From contig OZ025845.1 in the NCBI GenBank assembly GCA_964019425.1, positions 558,001 through 622,000 of the forward strand: a stretch of 64,000 nt of DNA, written 5' to 3'. Position numbers and translations under genes: made by a program. How positions within the stretch are numbered: position 1 is the first letter of the stretch; every line of letters begins with the position of its first letter. This DNA comes from Flectonema sp. DT1601 (Eukaryota; Euglenozoa; Diplonemea; Diplonemida; Diplonemidae). This document shows, piece by piece, positions 29,673 to 39,300 of this stretch. The notes under the pieces were generated by a model. It saw only the letters and a program-made list of their open reading frames with translations. It had not been told where the DNA came from and ran no database searches.

Positions 29673-32600
29673 ATGAATGAGGCAGCTGCGGCCTTCATCA
29701 AGGCGATTTCTCTGAGGACACGGAGACCGGCAGAGGCGTGGAGGGCACTGTCGAAAGAGATATCAACAACGCTAGCGTATAGCTGGGCGAGAGCGGTCGA
29801 AGATAGGGGGGAGTTGCTGATGGGGGGCGACGGAGCACCTATCAGTACGGATCTACCCCCGATATTCAAGGAGGATGAGTGGGAAGACGAGATACAAGAC
29901 CTGGTCGACAAGATGGGGAGCATCGGGGAGGGGCCAGACGAATCGGGGCGGTTACTGTCGGAGGCCGACCGGAGTGTGGGAAGGACTACCAGACCGGACG
30001 CTGCGCCGGAGATTGGCCAAGCTGCAAGAGATAGCACACAGAAGGCAGGCAACCAGAGGGAGGTGCAAGCCCCGGAAAGCGGGACGAGGTCCACCCTGCA
30101 GGAGCCGAAGGAACTGGAGCAGACTCACGGAGGGGCAGGGGAGCCGGGGGAGGCACGAACGGAGGAACCGTCAACTGAGGAATCTGGAGTCGGAGGGAGG
30201 ACGCCGGCGGAGGGACCAACTCCGGACCGAGGGAACGCAATCACGGAGCCTTCACGAGCTGAGGGACCGGGACCCACGACGAAAGAGACAGGACGGTTGC
30301 CGGGCGCCCCGGTGGTGAAGCTGGTAGTTTCGGAAGGCAAGCCAGGAAGTGTTCCAAGGTTCAAAGGACATGGCAGAGATGTGATGGCCCAGCTAGAGCG
30401 AGATATGGCGGACCTAGACATCACGAAGCGGCCGTTATTGTCCTACGAGGCGTCGGGAAAACAAGATGACAAGTGGGCCACATCGGATGTGAGGGGATTT
30501 GAGAACACGAGAGGGACGTGCTACGCCGCAGCAACAGTCTGCAGCCTAATATGGGCCACACCACTAATAGGGTTGATGAGAGAGAAAGAAACGGCGGATA
30601 AAACGTGCGTAGGGGGATGTCTCGCCTGTGTACTGTGGAAGATGTCTAAAGAAGACCACCCAAGACTGGACGGGTTAATGGAGGAGACACGAGTCACGAT
30701 CCAGGACTTCACGGCGGACACGGTCAGGAAGGAGATAACAAGGTATTCTTTGGCAGGAGGTTCGCCATTGGCTTTCCTTAAACAGATCCTAAATAACCTG
30801 GCACTGAAGGAGTGCGCGGTGTGGGGGGGGACTCTGAGGAGCCTGTTCGAATCCAGATTGAAAGCGACACACAGGTGTGTATGTGGGTTTGTGAGGCAGG
30901 AGGTGCAGCTGAGTTTCATGGTCTTGGACCCAAAGACCAAGCCGGAGACAGCAAAGATCATCCTCTTAGGAGGGCCGCTCGAAGAAGAGACGAAGAGTCC
31001 AACGATCTGCGAGAGGTGTAGATCGCCAAACAGAGACTGCACTGTGCAGTGGAGATTCGCCGAGATGCCGCCGATCCTGTTCGCGAAGGAGAGAGTGGAA
31101 CAGACGACGAGGGCCGCCTTTCAGGTAGAGACTGAAAGCGGGCCACGCAGTTATGTTTTAACGGGGAGTGTATGTGGCAATGGGAGACATGCAATGACAA
31201 TGGTAAGAACGCCGAGGAACCGATGGGCATGTGTGAGCGACGAACGGGTGCGGAGCAAAGAAGGACCAGGCACGGGGCCGCTTTATTGGGTGTATACGAG
31301 AATCGAAGGAACGGAGGGTCTGTTAAGTGAGAAGCTCCTCTCCATAGACCACCGCATGCGGACAAGCCGAGCACTGAAGCCACGCCCAATGGACGATAAA
31401 TCGGGACGAGCGAGGCGGTGGTACTTTGACCAAAAAACACAAGTAGCGAAGGAGGCGGTGGTAGAAAGGAGGGAAGAGCCAGTTCTGCATGTGGAAAAGC
31501 CGAGGGCAGAGCAACCACCATCCCCGTCGGAGCCGAAACCTTTGGAGCCAGCATCAAACGGAGACATTGCGAAACTGACGCAAGAGACGAAGGAAGAGCC
31601 ACCAGTACAAACTAACCGCTCCAAAGGGGACGGTGGGCAGCAGGCGCTGCCGCCGCCCCAGCTGCTCAAGTCTGAGGCGCGGAGTCCAGAGCGGGCAGAA
31701 GGCTCAACAACGGAACCAATGCGAATGGACGGGAGCGACCAGACTAAAGACGTCACCGAACCGTCGGCGGGGATAGGATTGCACGCAGGAGGGAATTACT
31801 CGGACACATCCCTGTCGCTATCGGAACCGCCGCCTGTGAAACCCCACGGAAATGTCGAGACTTTGGAGCCAGCATCAAACGGAGACATTGCGAAGCTGAC
31901 GCAGGAGACGAAGGAAGCGCCACCAGTACAAACTAACCGCTCCGAAGGGGACGGTGGGCAACAGGCGCCGCCGCCGCCCCAGCTGCTCAAGTCTGAGGCG
32001 CGGAGTCCAGAGCGGGCAGAAGGCTCAACAACGGAACCAATGCGAATGGACGGGAGCGACCAGACGAAAGACGTCACCGAACCGTCGGCGGGGATAGGAT
32101 CGCACGCAGGAGGGAATTACTCGGACACATCCCTGTCGCTATCGGAACCGCCGCCTGTGAAACCCCACGAAAATGTCGAGCGGATGCCACAGGGACTGAG
32201 TGCGGTGCCATTGACGCTGTCAAAGCAACCGGAGGACCAGGATAGACGACAGACACCGCTGGCTCCCCAGCAGTCCGTATTAAAACTACAAGAAACAGGA
32301 CAGGATTTGCTACAGGTCCCGGTGAAAGTAGCCGAGCGGTCGAAAGAACCGGAGGCGCCGCCTGCGGTAAAAGAAGAGTCGAACCTGCCGGCGAGGAACC
32401 TTTCACCACCGGTGTCTATTTCAACACCAAGCCAGGACGTGCGGACGCCTACGCAGCCGTTGCGTGATCCCGAGCAGGGAGAACCGCATGCACTTGTGAA
32501 ACCGACAGAGGGCGCACAGACGCAAGCGAATGGATTGGTTTCAGAAGGAGCAGCCCCACAGAAGAGCAGAAGGGAGCCGACAGAACCTAAGACGTCTAGG

Positions 32601-35600
32601 GAGCAAGGTCTAAAACTGGGCTTTTACGCAACAGGACCGACCACGTGGGAGACAGCACCGTGGGAAGGAGAGCAAGACCCAGAGGAGGCCCAACAAAAGA
32701 GGGAGCCACTGGTACCACAGGAAGCAAACGCTCGGGAGGAAGACCGCGAGGGATATGACGAACCGACAGCGCGTGGAACAGACGGAGAAGCTGATGTACA
32801 GATGGAGAACTATGAGAGCCAGGAAGGGGCGAACTCCCAGGAACTAATGGAGGAAGTTACAGGGGAGATTGCCGAAACGAGCGAGCCGCTAGCGTATGGA
32901 ATGGATGAAGGGGGTGATATACTCATGGAGGACTGTGAACCGGAATCAAACCTTTTCTGCACGCGGGTAGCGCCAGCGGCCCCGTGTCTTGGTAGCAGAG
33001 GCCCGGACGTCACCGAACCGCAGAGCCAAGGGGGTGGGACGAATATCCAGACGCGGACCACCTGGATGGAGGGCCTGACGAACCTCGGAGACTCGTGTTA
33101 CCTGAACGCCACCTTGCAGGCACTACTGAAGGGGTCGCATGTGGATTTCCAGCGGGCACGGAACACCCCTCACGTATGCGGGACGAGGTGCACAGTGTGC
33201 GCACTAGCACTGGTGCAGGGAGGTGGGTCGCAAGGAGAGATAACGAGGATCACAAGAGAATGGATGGGAAGAGGACAACAGGACGCCCACGGAGCCCTAC
33301 TACACATAGTGTCGGACCTGCAGGAAAGAGCAAGACCAGGCGACCTCTTAGCAAACGCTTTCACATGCATGGTGGCAGTAGAACGCACGTGCATATGCTG
33401 TGGCGGAGGGAGCCAATCAATCGAGCTGGACTGCGGCCTGATACTGCGGGGATGGGACCTACAGTCGGCACTGGAGTCGACGACGATACCACAGGACTAC
33501 GTGTGCGGACTGTGCGGTACGGGGTCTTTGCAGGAGCGCAGGATCTTGATGGAGGCGCCGGAAACGATGATCGTATGCATTGTGAACGAGAATGCCACGA
33601 AAATGGCGCTGGGAGAACAAGTGTCGATGCGGAACAGCAAGATACAGGCCGACTATAGGGTGTCCGCTGTGGTGGTCCATCAGGGGTGTCTGGGATCGGG
33701 TCACTACACGTCTTTCACCCTATCACCGGGCGGCTGGAGGTACCAGGACGATGAGGTGGAGCGAGCAACAAGCTGGCGAGAGGTGCTGTCGTCTGTCCCT
33801 TACGTGCTTTTCCTGCGAAGACAAGCTACAAAGGAGATGTTCTGCGCAAATGAAGTTCCGATGATGCCACGACTAGCTCCACAGGTGGTCAGGGTAACGC
33901 CCCCAGAGCAGCACGGAATGGAAGGAAGGGATTATAGGCAAGTGAACAGTGAAATGCTCATACGGCCTGGAACGCAAAAGTCACGGACACAGTGTGAAGT
34001 ACCACAATCAACACGGACCCAAAACCCACCGAACCTGCTAAGGACGGTGAAGACACTAGGTCGGTGCGAGAAGAAGAACGCCACGCGTGTCACAATACGA
34101 GCACACACAACGAAAGGCCAGAGGAGTCAACCGGCGACGCGAATGGAGAGCAAGTTCAAGCTCTATGCTATCTCGAAGGGAAGGGGACGCACTACCATCG
34201 TGAATAGCTGGGCAGAGGCCGAGAAACAGACGAAGGGACTCTCTTGCGCTGTTTATCAGGGCTTCAATAATGGAGAGGAGGCGGAGGCTTTCCTGAGAAG
34301 CACTGACCCAGAGTATAAGACAGCAGACAAGCCAGTAAAAGGCCCACGCAGAAATCGGCGGTACGCGGTCCCGTGTGGACGGCGTCCAGGAACGTACAGC
34401 ACATGGAGTGAAGCCTCACTGCAAGTGCTACGCTGTCCAGGTGGGAAGGTGAAGAAGCTTTGCACGGACAGGAGAGCACGGGAGTACGTCGAAGAGCACA
34501 GAGCCACGAAAGGGTTAACGCAGCCAACACCACCACATCCAGCTGTGTACCTTTTCTTAGGCAAAACCGGAAGGGCGTGCCTGGTGCGGAGTGGCGGAGG
34601 ACCAGTGATGAAGAAGTGGCATGAGACCACAGGAGAGGAAAAAGACCCCATGCTGGCCGCACTAGAATTGGCACTGGAATGGGTCACAGGGAAGGGCCTC
34701 CTGGAGGGACCCGTGGAAGTGCAAGCGTACGCACCCTTGGAACAGTGGACGAGAGAACGGTGGGAGAAATTCGGGGCGATAAGTAGCGTGGTAAGGGCAC
34801 GAGGACTAGTGTTGAGGCTGGCGGACCTACCTGTCGAAGTAAAGCACACAGCTTACCAGTGGGTGTGCCAAGTGATGACAGGCGAAACAGAGGTAGAACA
34901 GAAACCGAAGCCAGCGGAACCAGTCGAGGAGCCGAAGGAAGGATCGGCAGATCCCCACCATGGACGTGAGCCCCGAATAGGATGGCGCCCAAGTGCGATC
35001 CATGAGCCTGAGGAGGGAGTGCGAGGACAGTCGGAACCGGAAGCGGCTTTTAGAGATTCGAAGAAGAGGGCGAAGATCGAGCTCATAGAATGGCACTCTG
35101 AAAAGCCCATCTATGAACTGTTCTACGCAGCAACACAGAGGGAGACGAGAACGTGTGTTGTAAGTGGCGGTGAAGTGATCCACATGTGGAGATTCCCCCT
35201 CAAGGAATGCTCGCCGAACCGCGAGGGTAAGGCGTTAGGGATCGGGATGGCGCAGCTGCTAAGTTACGGAGACGCAGTGAAGGAAATAGTGGCGTACGGC
35301 TCACTCGAGCACTCAGTAGAGTCACACCGACGATACATCGAGGTCTCGCAGAGAATGGCGCATCGACTTGGATCAACGCTGAGGCTGGAGCGCCTGCCCC
35401 CCGAAGCCAGCGAAGAGGCCTACCGATGGGTGAGAGGTGAGGAAAAAGTCGGGAGGAGATTGTTAAAGTGGAAGGAGGAGAACGGTAAGGAAGTCTCACA
35501 GGCGGTAACAAGCACACACGAGAAAAATATTGTGCCTGAAACCACCACGGAGCCTACCATGGACCATGACTCAGACAAGATGACGTCAGACTCGAGCTCG

Positions 35601-35876
35601 ATCTGCTCCCCACCGACACAAGAAGACCGCCCCCCAGTAGGGATGTGTGGGTGCGGAAAGGAGATACCGCAAGCAGCGATCAAGAATCCGGTGAAACACC
35701 CGACGAAGGGATGGTGTGATAGGTGTGGAGAGCGGATCGCGAAGGGAACGCGGGTAGTCATGTGCGTGAAGTGTGACTACGCTGAATGCTGCGGATTGTT
35801 GGAGAGATCGCGGCGTGGGAAAGAGAAGAGGAAAAGGAAATCACGGGGATCGCGATCGAAAAACGATGCCATGTGA
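29673..35876 (+). CDS. USP-element polyprotein: two USP-like proteases, viroplasmin/RNase H-like segments, zinc tail
   Basis: 2,067 residues from the first ATG; the frame is open upstream to 29505 without an ATG. The first USP-like domain has its Cys box at 30519 (TRGTCYAAA) and His box at 31188 (GRHAMTMV, then W and D). A Pro/Glu-rich linker contains two 107-residue direct repeats (31541-32182). The second USP domain is more canonical: NLGDSCYLNATLQAL with Cys at 33096, CxxC pairs, and GSGHYTSF with His at 33702. Next are two RNase H1-N (viroplasmin)-like segments (YAISKGRGRTTIVNSWAEAE near 34160, and RRYAVPCGRRPGTYSTWSEA near 34360). Two RNase H-fold-like segments follow (34540-34880, 35090-35440) in which I cannot find the full catalytic acid set. 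The C-terminus is a Cys-rich ribbon (CGCGKEI, CDRCGERI, CVKC) and a basic tail. USPs remove ubiquitin; here they may protect element proteins or process the polyprotein. Stop TGA followed by G. Confidence 0.75.
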   Translation: MNEAAAAFIKAISLRTRRPAEAWRALSKEISTTLAYSWARAVEDRGELLMGGDGAPISTDLPPIFKEDEWEDEIQDLVDKMGSIGEGPDESGRLLSEADRSVGRTTRPDAAPEIGQAARDSTQKAGNQREVQAPESGTRSTLQEPKELEQTHGGAGEPGEARTEEPSTEESGVGGRTPAEGPTPDRGNAITEPSRAEGPGPTTKETGRLPGAPVVKLVVSEGKPGSVPRFKGHGRDVMAQLERDMADLDITKRPLLSYEASGKQDDKWATSDVRGFENTRGTCYAAATVCSLIWATPLIGLMREKETADKTCVGGCLACVLWKMSKEDHPRLDGLMEETRVTIQDFTADTVRKEITRYSLAGGSPLAFLKQILNNLALKECAVWGGTLRSLFESRLKATHRCVCGFVRQEVQLSFMVLDPKTKPETAKIILLGGPLEEETKSPTICERCRSPNRDCTVQWRFAEMPPILFAKERVEQTTRAAFQVETESGPRSYVLTGSVCGNGRHAMTMVRTPRNRWACVSDERVRSKEGPGTGPLYWVYTRIEGTEGLLSEKLLSIDHRMRTSRALKPRPMDDKSGRARRWYFDQKTQVAKEAVVERREEPVLHVEKPRAEQPPSPSEPKPLEPASNGDIAKLTQETKEEPPVQTNRSKGDGGQQALPPPQLLKSEARSPERAEGSTTEPMRMDGSDQTKDVTEPSAGIGLHAGGNYSDTSLSLSEPPPVKPHGNVETLEPASNGDIAKLTQETKEAPPVQTNRSEGDGGQQAPPPPQLLKSEARSPERAEGSTTEPMRMDGSDQTKDVTEPSAGIGSHAGGNYSDTSLSLSEPPPVKPHENVERMPQGLSAVPLTLSKQPEDQDRRQTPLAPQQSVLKLQETGQDLLQVPVKVAERSKEPEAPPAVKEESNLPARNLSPPVSISTPSQDVRTPTQPLRDPEQGEPHALVKPTEGAQTQANGLVSEGAAPQKSRREPTEPKTSREQGLKLGFYATGPTTWETAPWEGEQDPEEAQQKREPLVPQEANAREEDREGYDEPTARGTDGEADVQMENYESQEGANSQELMEEVTGEIAETSEPLAYGMDEGGDILMEDCEPESNLFCTRVAPAAPCLGSRGPDVTEPQSQGGGTNIQTRTTWMEGLTNLGDSCYLNATLQALLKGSHVDFQRARNTPHVCGTRCTVCALALVQGGGSQGEITRITREWMGRGQQDAHGALLHIVSDLQERARPGDLLANAFTCMVAVERTCICCGGGSQSIELDCGLILRGWDLQSALESTTIPQDYVCGLCGTGSLQERRILMEAPETMIVCIVNENATKMALGEQVSMRNSKIQADYRVSAVVVHQGCLGSGHYTSFTLSPGGWRYQDDEVERATSWREVLSSVPYVLFLRRQATKEMFCANEVPMMPRLAPQVVRVTPPEQHGMEGRDYRQVNSEMLIRPGTQKSRTQCEVPQSTRTQNPPNLLRTVKTLGRCEKKNATRVTIRAHTTKGQRSQPATRMESKFKLYAISKGRGRTTIVNSWAEAEKQTKGLSCAVYQGFNNGEEAEAFLRSTDPEYKTADKPVKGPRRNRRYAVPCGRRPGTYSTWSEASLQVLRCPGGKVKKLCTDRRAREYVEEHRATKGLTQPTPPHPAVYLFLGKTGRACLVRSGGGPVMKKWHETTGEEKDPMLAALELALEWVTGKGLLEGPVEVQAYAPLEQWTRERWEKFGAISSVVRARGLVLRLADLPVEVKHTAYQWVCQVMTGETEVEQKPKPAEPVEEPKEGSADPHHGREPRIGWRPSAIHEPEEGVRGQSEPEAAFRDSKKRAKIELIEWHSEKPIYELFYAATQRETRTCVVSGGEVIHMWRFPLKECSPNREGKALGIGMAQLLSYGDAVKEIVAYGSLEHSVESHRRYIEVSQRMAHRLGSTLRLERLPPEASEEAYRWVRGEEKVGRRLLKWKEENGKEVSQAVTSTHEKNIVPETTTEPTMDHDSDKMTSDSSSICSPPTQEDRPPVGMCGCGKEIPQAAIKNPVKHPTKGWCDRCGERIAKGTRVVMCVKCDYAECCGLLERSRRGKEKRKRKSRGSRSKNDAM

Positions 35877-36270
35877 GAAGCATGAAACGGAAAGTGAATG
35901 AACGGAAAAAATTAAATGTAAAGAAGTGAACTTGTAAAAAATGTAAAGAAGCAAACATGTTAAAAGAAAAATGAAAAAAAAAAAAAAAAAGAAGAGTGAA
36001 AAGGAAGACAGAGTTGTATGTAAACTGTATGTAAATGTAAGAAGAAAGAAAAAACACGCTGGAAGTGGGAGTGCAACCATCAGCGCAAACACAACCACAA
36101 ATATTGTTTTTTTTTCCTTTTTCTTTTCTTCGCTTCGGCGACAGATATGGTAGGACCTAGAAAACCGGCCCAAAACTTGTGTTGCAGTTTATCTTTTTAG
36201 CGCACACTCATGTAACATAAGGATCGCTGGTTCCGAGGGTTTGCTCTCCTGCCATACTTGCCTCTCACCT

Positions 36271-36275
<5 letters not shown>
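35877..36275 (+). other. 3' UTR of the USP element
   Basis: About 400 bases without coding capacity, between the ORF and the poly(A) tail. It has no similarity that I can see to the LINE-B/C 3' UTR, and the GTGGTC hairpin is absent. If the LINE machinery copies it, recognition must be through the poly(A) tail or another signal. Confidence 0.6.
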
Positions 36276-36321
<46 letters not shown>

Positions 36322-36358
36322 ATAACAAATTGATATTGGCGACTACATGTCACCTACT

Positions 36359-39300
36359 TTACTTCCAAAGTCTAAGGTTAGATGTTTGTTCCATCCACCT
36401 TATGATCAACGCGAGTGATGGAAGCCACGCCAAAGTGAAGAGAGCTTCAAGGTTAGGAATTTCGTTGGCAATAATAAGTTCTCGATCGCGATCCCACTTG
36501 CCGGTCAGTGTTGAGAAGCCCAGGATTTTGAACCTGGCAGAGTCGAGTTTGGGAGATTGACATCCCTGCAGCAGGTGAACCTGTGAGGACGGTTCGCCAC
36601 AAAATGGGCAGTCGATTTTCTTGCGCCAGTTCTGAATTAGCGGGTGACATCCTGTCCGGAAGTTCGCTATCCGTATCTCGTCGGCTCTTTCCATCCCAGG
36701 AGGGTATTTAACGGAACGGCCTCCGATGAGGTGTTTGTAGCAGGTGTAACCACTCACGTTAAGCAGATCCTTTTTGATGCAGCGCTTAACATGTGATGAT
36801 CGCGAGAAGTAAGTGCCTTTGACTAGCACAGGTCGGATGTTCTTGTTGTGCGCTGCTTCCTTTGCAAGCGCGTCAACTTCATCGTGAAACTCGATTCCAA
36901 TGTGTGAGGGGATGAATTGCAAATGCACTTTCATTTCACACATGCGCAGGTATTCTAGTATCTTGAGGGACTCAGTATTCCTCTGTCTGCACCTTCCACC
37001 CAGCAGTTCATCCAGAAGGGATTTTGAGTCCGTGAATATCCTCACAGATTTCATAGAAGGATCTTTGCTAAACACTGTTCTCAGATGTCTAGCCGCGTTC
37101 TTCAGAGCATGTTGTTCAGCCCTGTAGCTGCAGTCAGCTTGATAAAGCCTAGACGCGTAAGCAGATCGAAGGCCGCTACGTGACTTGGCAATATGAGCCG
37201 CACCGGCCGCGCCGGAAGCAGAGTAGGAGCCATCGCAGTTGATTACCATGTCGACAGGAGGCAACGTTCCAATGTACGACATGAATTTTTCTTTGTCCAC
37301 CGCAGGGTTCGCGGACTTCGGAAATCCGCAGCCGTTGCTAATCCTAAGGTTTGTCGGAGATACCCAGGGTTCCATCGAGTCAGGCTGTACAAGGCACTGG
37401 CTTTCACGCTGGCTGTCAATGCCAGGAAGGAGGCCAGCCCAGTAGCTTTGGGTTGAGGCGAGTCTGTTGGTACTAGGTATCCAAGTCATGGCTTTATACC
37501 TGTAGTACGCTATCTTGGTTTGCTTTTCAATCTGACGTTTAAAAGGAAGCATGTCCGCTTCCCACAGTAGAAGTTCTCTCGGTGTGCACCTGCTGCATCC
37601 AGTAACCAGCCTGGCAACCTTCCTCAGTTCGAAATCAATACTATCAACGCTGTTGCTTATCAACCAACCAAAGCTATCGAGCGCATAAGAGATTCTCGCA
37701 GTTACGTAAAGGTTCTTGACCATATTTAGCGTTTTGTAGTCAAGATCATACGGTTGAAGGCATTGAAGCAGAGATATTCCCTTTTTCAGTTCTTCATGAA
37801 TCTTAGCCACCTGTTTGTGGAAAGTGAGTCTGTCGTCGATGTGAACTCCGAGGTATTTCACTGAGTCCACGATTGGCAACAGAAATGCGGTTTTAAATCT
37901 GGCTTTCACCACCATCACGTTGTCTTCGAGAACAATATTCCGCAACATCACGTTGTCAAGTTCGTCTTGCGTTTTGATCGGAGTTCCATCAACCTCGAGA
38001 ATAGTTTCGCCGCTTTGAAGCATGGGTCTAGAAGAGTTTAAGTTGATACTCTTTTCAATGTCACTATAGTCCATTTTGATAACGTTTTCCACAACAGATC
38101 TGGAAAATAGTAATTCGCGATTGCAGGTGTCGTTGAGAATCGTATCCTTCGTACGGACTTTCATCTTAAGAGCACAGGTCTTTGAGACCGACAGGGCCAT
38201 GTCGTTGTCAGAACACCATTGATCCACTTTATCAAGTATTATTTGAGCATTTGAAAGAGCTTCTTCCATGTTATGTCCAGATACTACACATGCTGTATCA
38301 TCCGCATACAGAGCAGACGTCGTTGTTTCTTTCTCCAGTTCCAAAATCTTGCAGAGGTCATCAACGTAGATAAGATAGAGAAGAGGTCCCAGGATCGATC
38401 CCTGTGGAACCCCCTTAGCCAGAGTACGGAATTCGCTAAGATAACCATTCGCTTCAACTCTAACCTTCCTGTTTGTAAGAAAGTCCGTGATCCATCTGAT
38501 AATAACATTCGGAACACCCATCTTTACCAATTTTAATAAAAGTATCTTATGGTTGATCCTGTCAAACGCAGCAGTAAAATCAAACGATAAGAACACCGAT
38601 CTCTTTCTCTTCATGTGCATCCTTACGACGGCATCTACCAAAACGGTGATCTGTTCGCAGGTATTTCTCCCCCTTCTGAATCCAGCCTGTAGTGGGCTGA
38701 GTGACGAATGTTTAGTGAGCCAGTGCATGAGTCGGTCATACACGAGCCTCTCCGCAAGTTTCCCAACAACCGAGGTGAGCGTAATGGGTCTGAAACTCTT
38801 CAGTTCATTTCGAGGTTTTCCAGCCTTGAACATAGGCTTGATTAAACCTTGTTTCCACTGGTACGGTACTTTTGAAGTCTTCCAGGAAGTGTTAATAATT
38901 CTCAAGAGGTATTCCACTGTTGCCGGAGTGAAGTTTTTGATCATCTCATTGTGAACTCCATCAGGTCCTGCAGCCTTGCGGGTCTTCAGGTTCTTAATCG
39001 CTGCTTCAATTTCAGCCATTGTGAAATCACAGCAAATATCCATTTCATTATCACCTTCTGAGAGTGCGGGGGCCTCTAGCGATAATATTTCCGATTTCGA
39101 GACAAACAGGTCCAAGAATGCTGATGGGAGATCGCAGTCAGAGATGTTGTTGACACTGATATCTTTACCAGCATCTTGCTGCAGTTCTTTGATCTTCTTA
39201 AACGCAAAGGCAAAGTTGTTACCCTTGTCAAGTTGATCACGTAGGTGGACACCCTTCGATTTGGTGGAATCTGGAGTTGACGTCTTCCACTTTCGTCTCC

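Larger units (their letters stand above)
28052..36319 (+). mobile_element. USP element: RT-less retro-element encoding a two-protease polyprotein
   Basis: A plus-strand unit of 8.3 kb inserted into the LINE-C 3' UTR. It has five identical 288-base repeats, one very long frame, a 3' UTR of about 400 bases and 44 A residues at 36276-36319. The poly(A) tail marks it as copied from RNA. No reverse transcriptase or endonuclease is present. Its first 28 bases (28052-28079) are identical, in reverse orientation, to the 5' end of LINE-C (42341-42368), and the next bases (ACTTTATTG) match the sequence just upstream of ORF1 in LINE-B and LINE-C. It thus seems to use that family's 5' end and probably its machinery. 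The ORF is intact and GC-rich like LINE-A. Target-site duplications cannot be separated from the A-rich flank. Confidence 0.7.

Noticed and set aside
30240-30290. 2A-like peptide in the USP polyprotein (EGPGPTTKE)
   Set aside because: It lacks the D-x-E-x-N-P-G-P core, so skipping is not expected.
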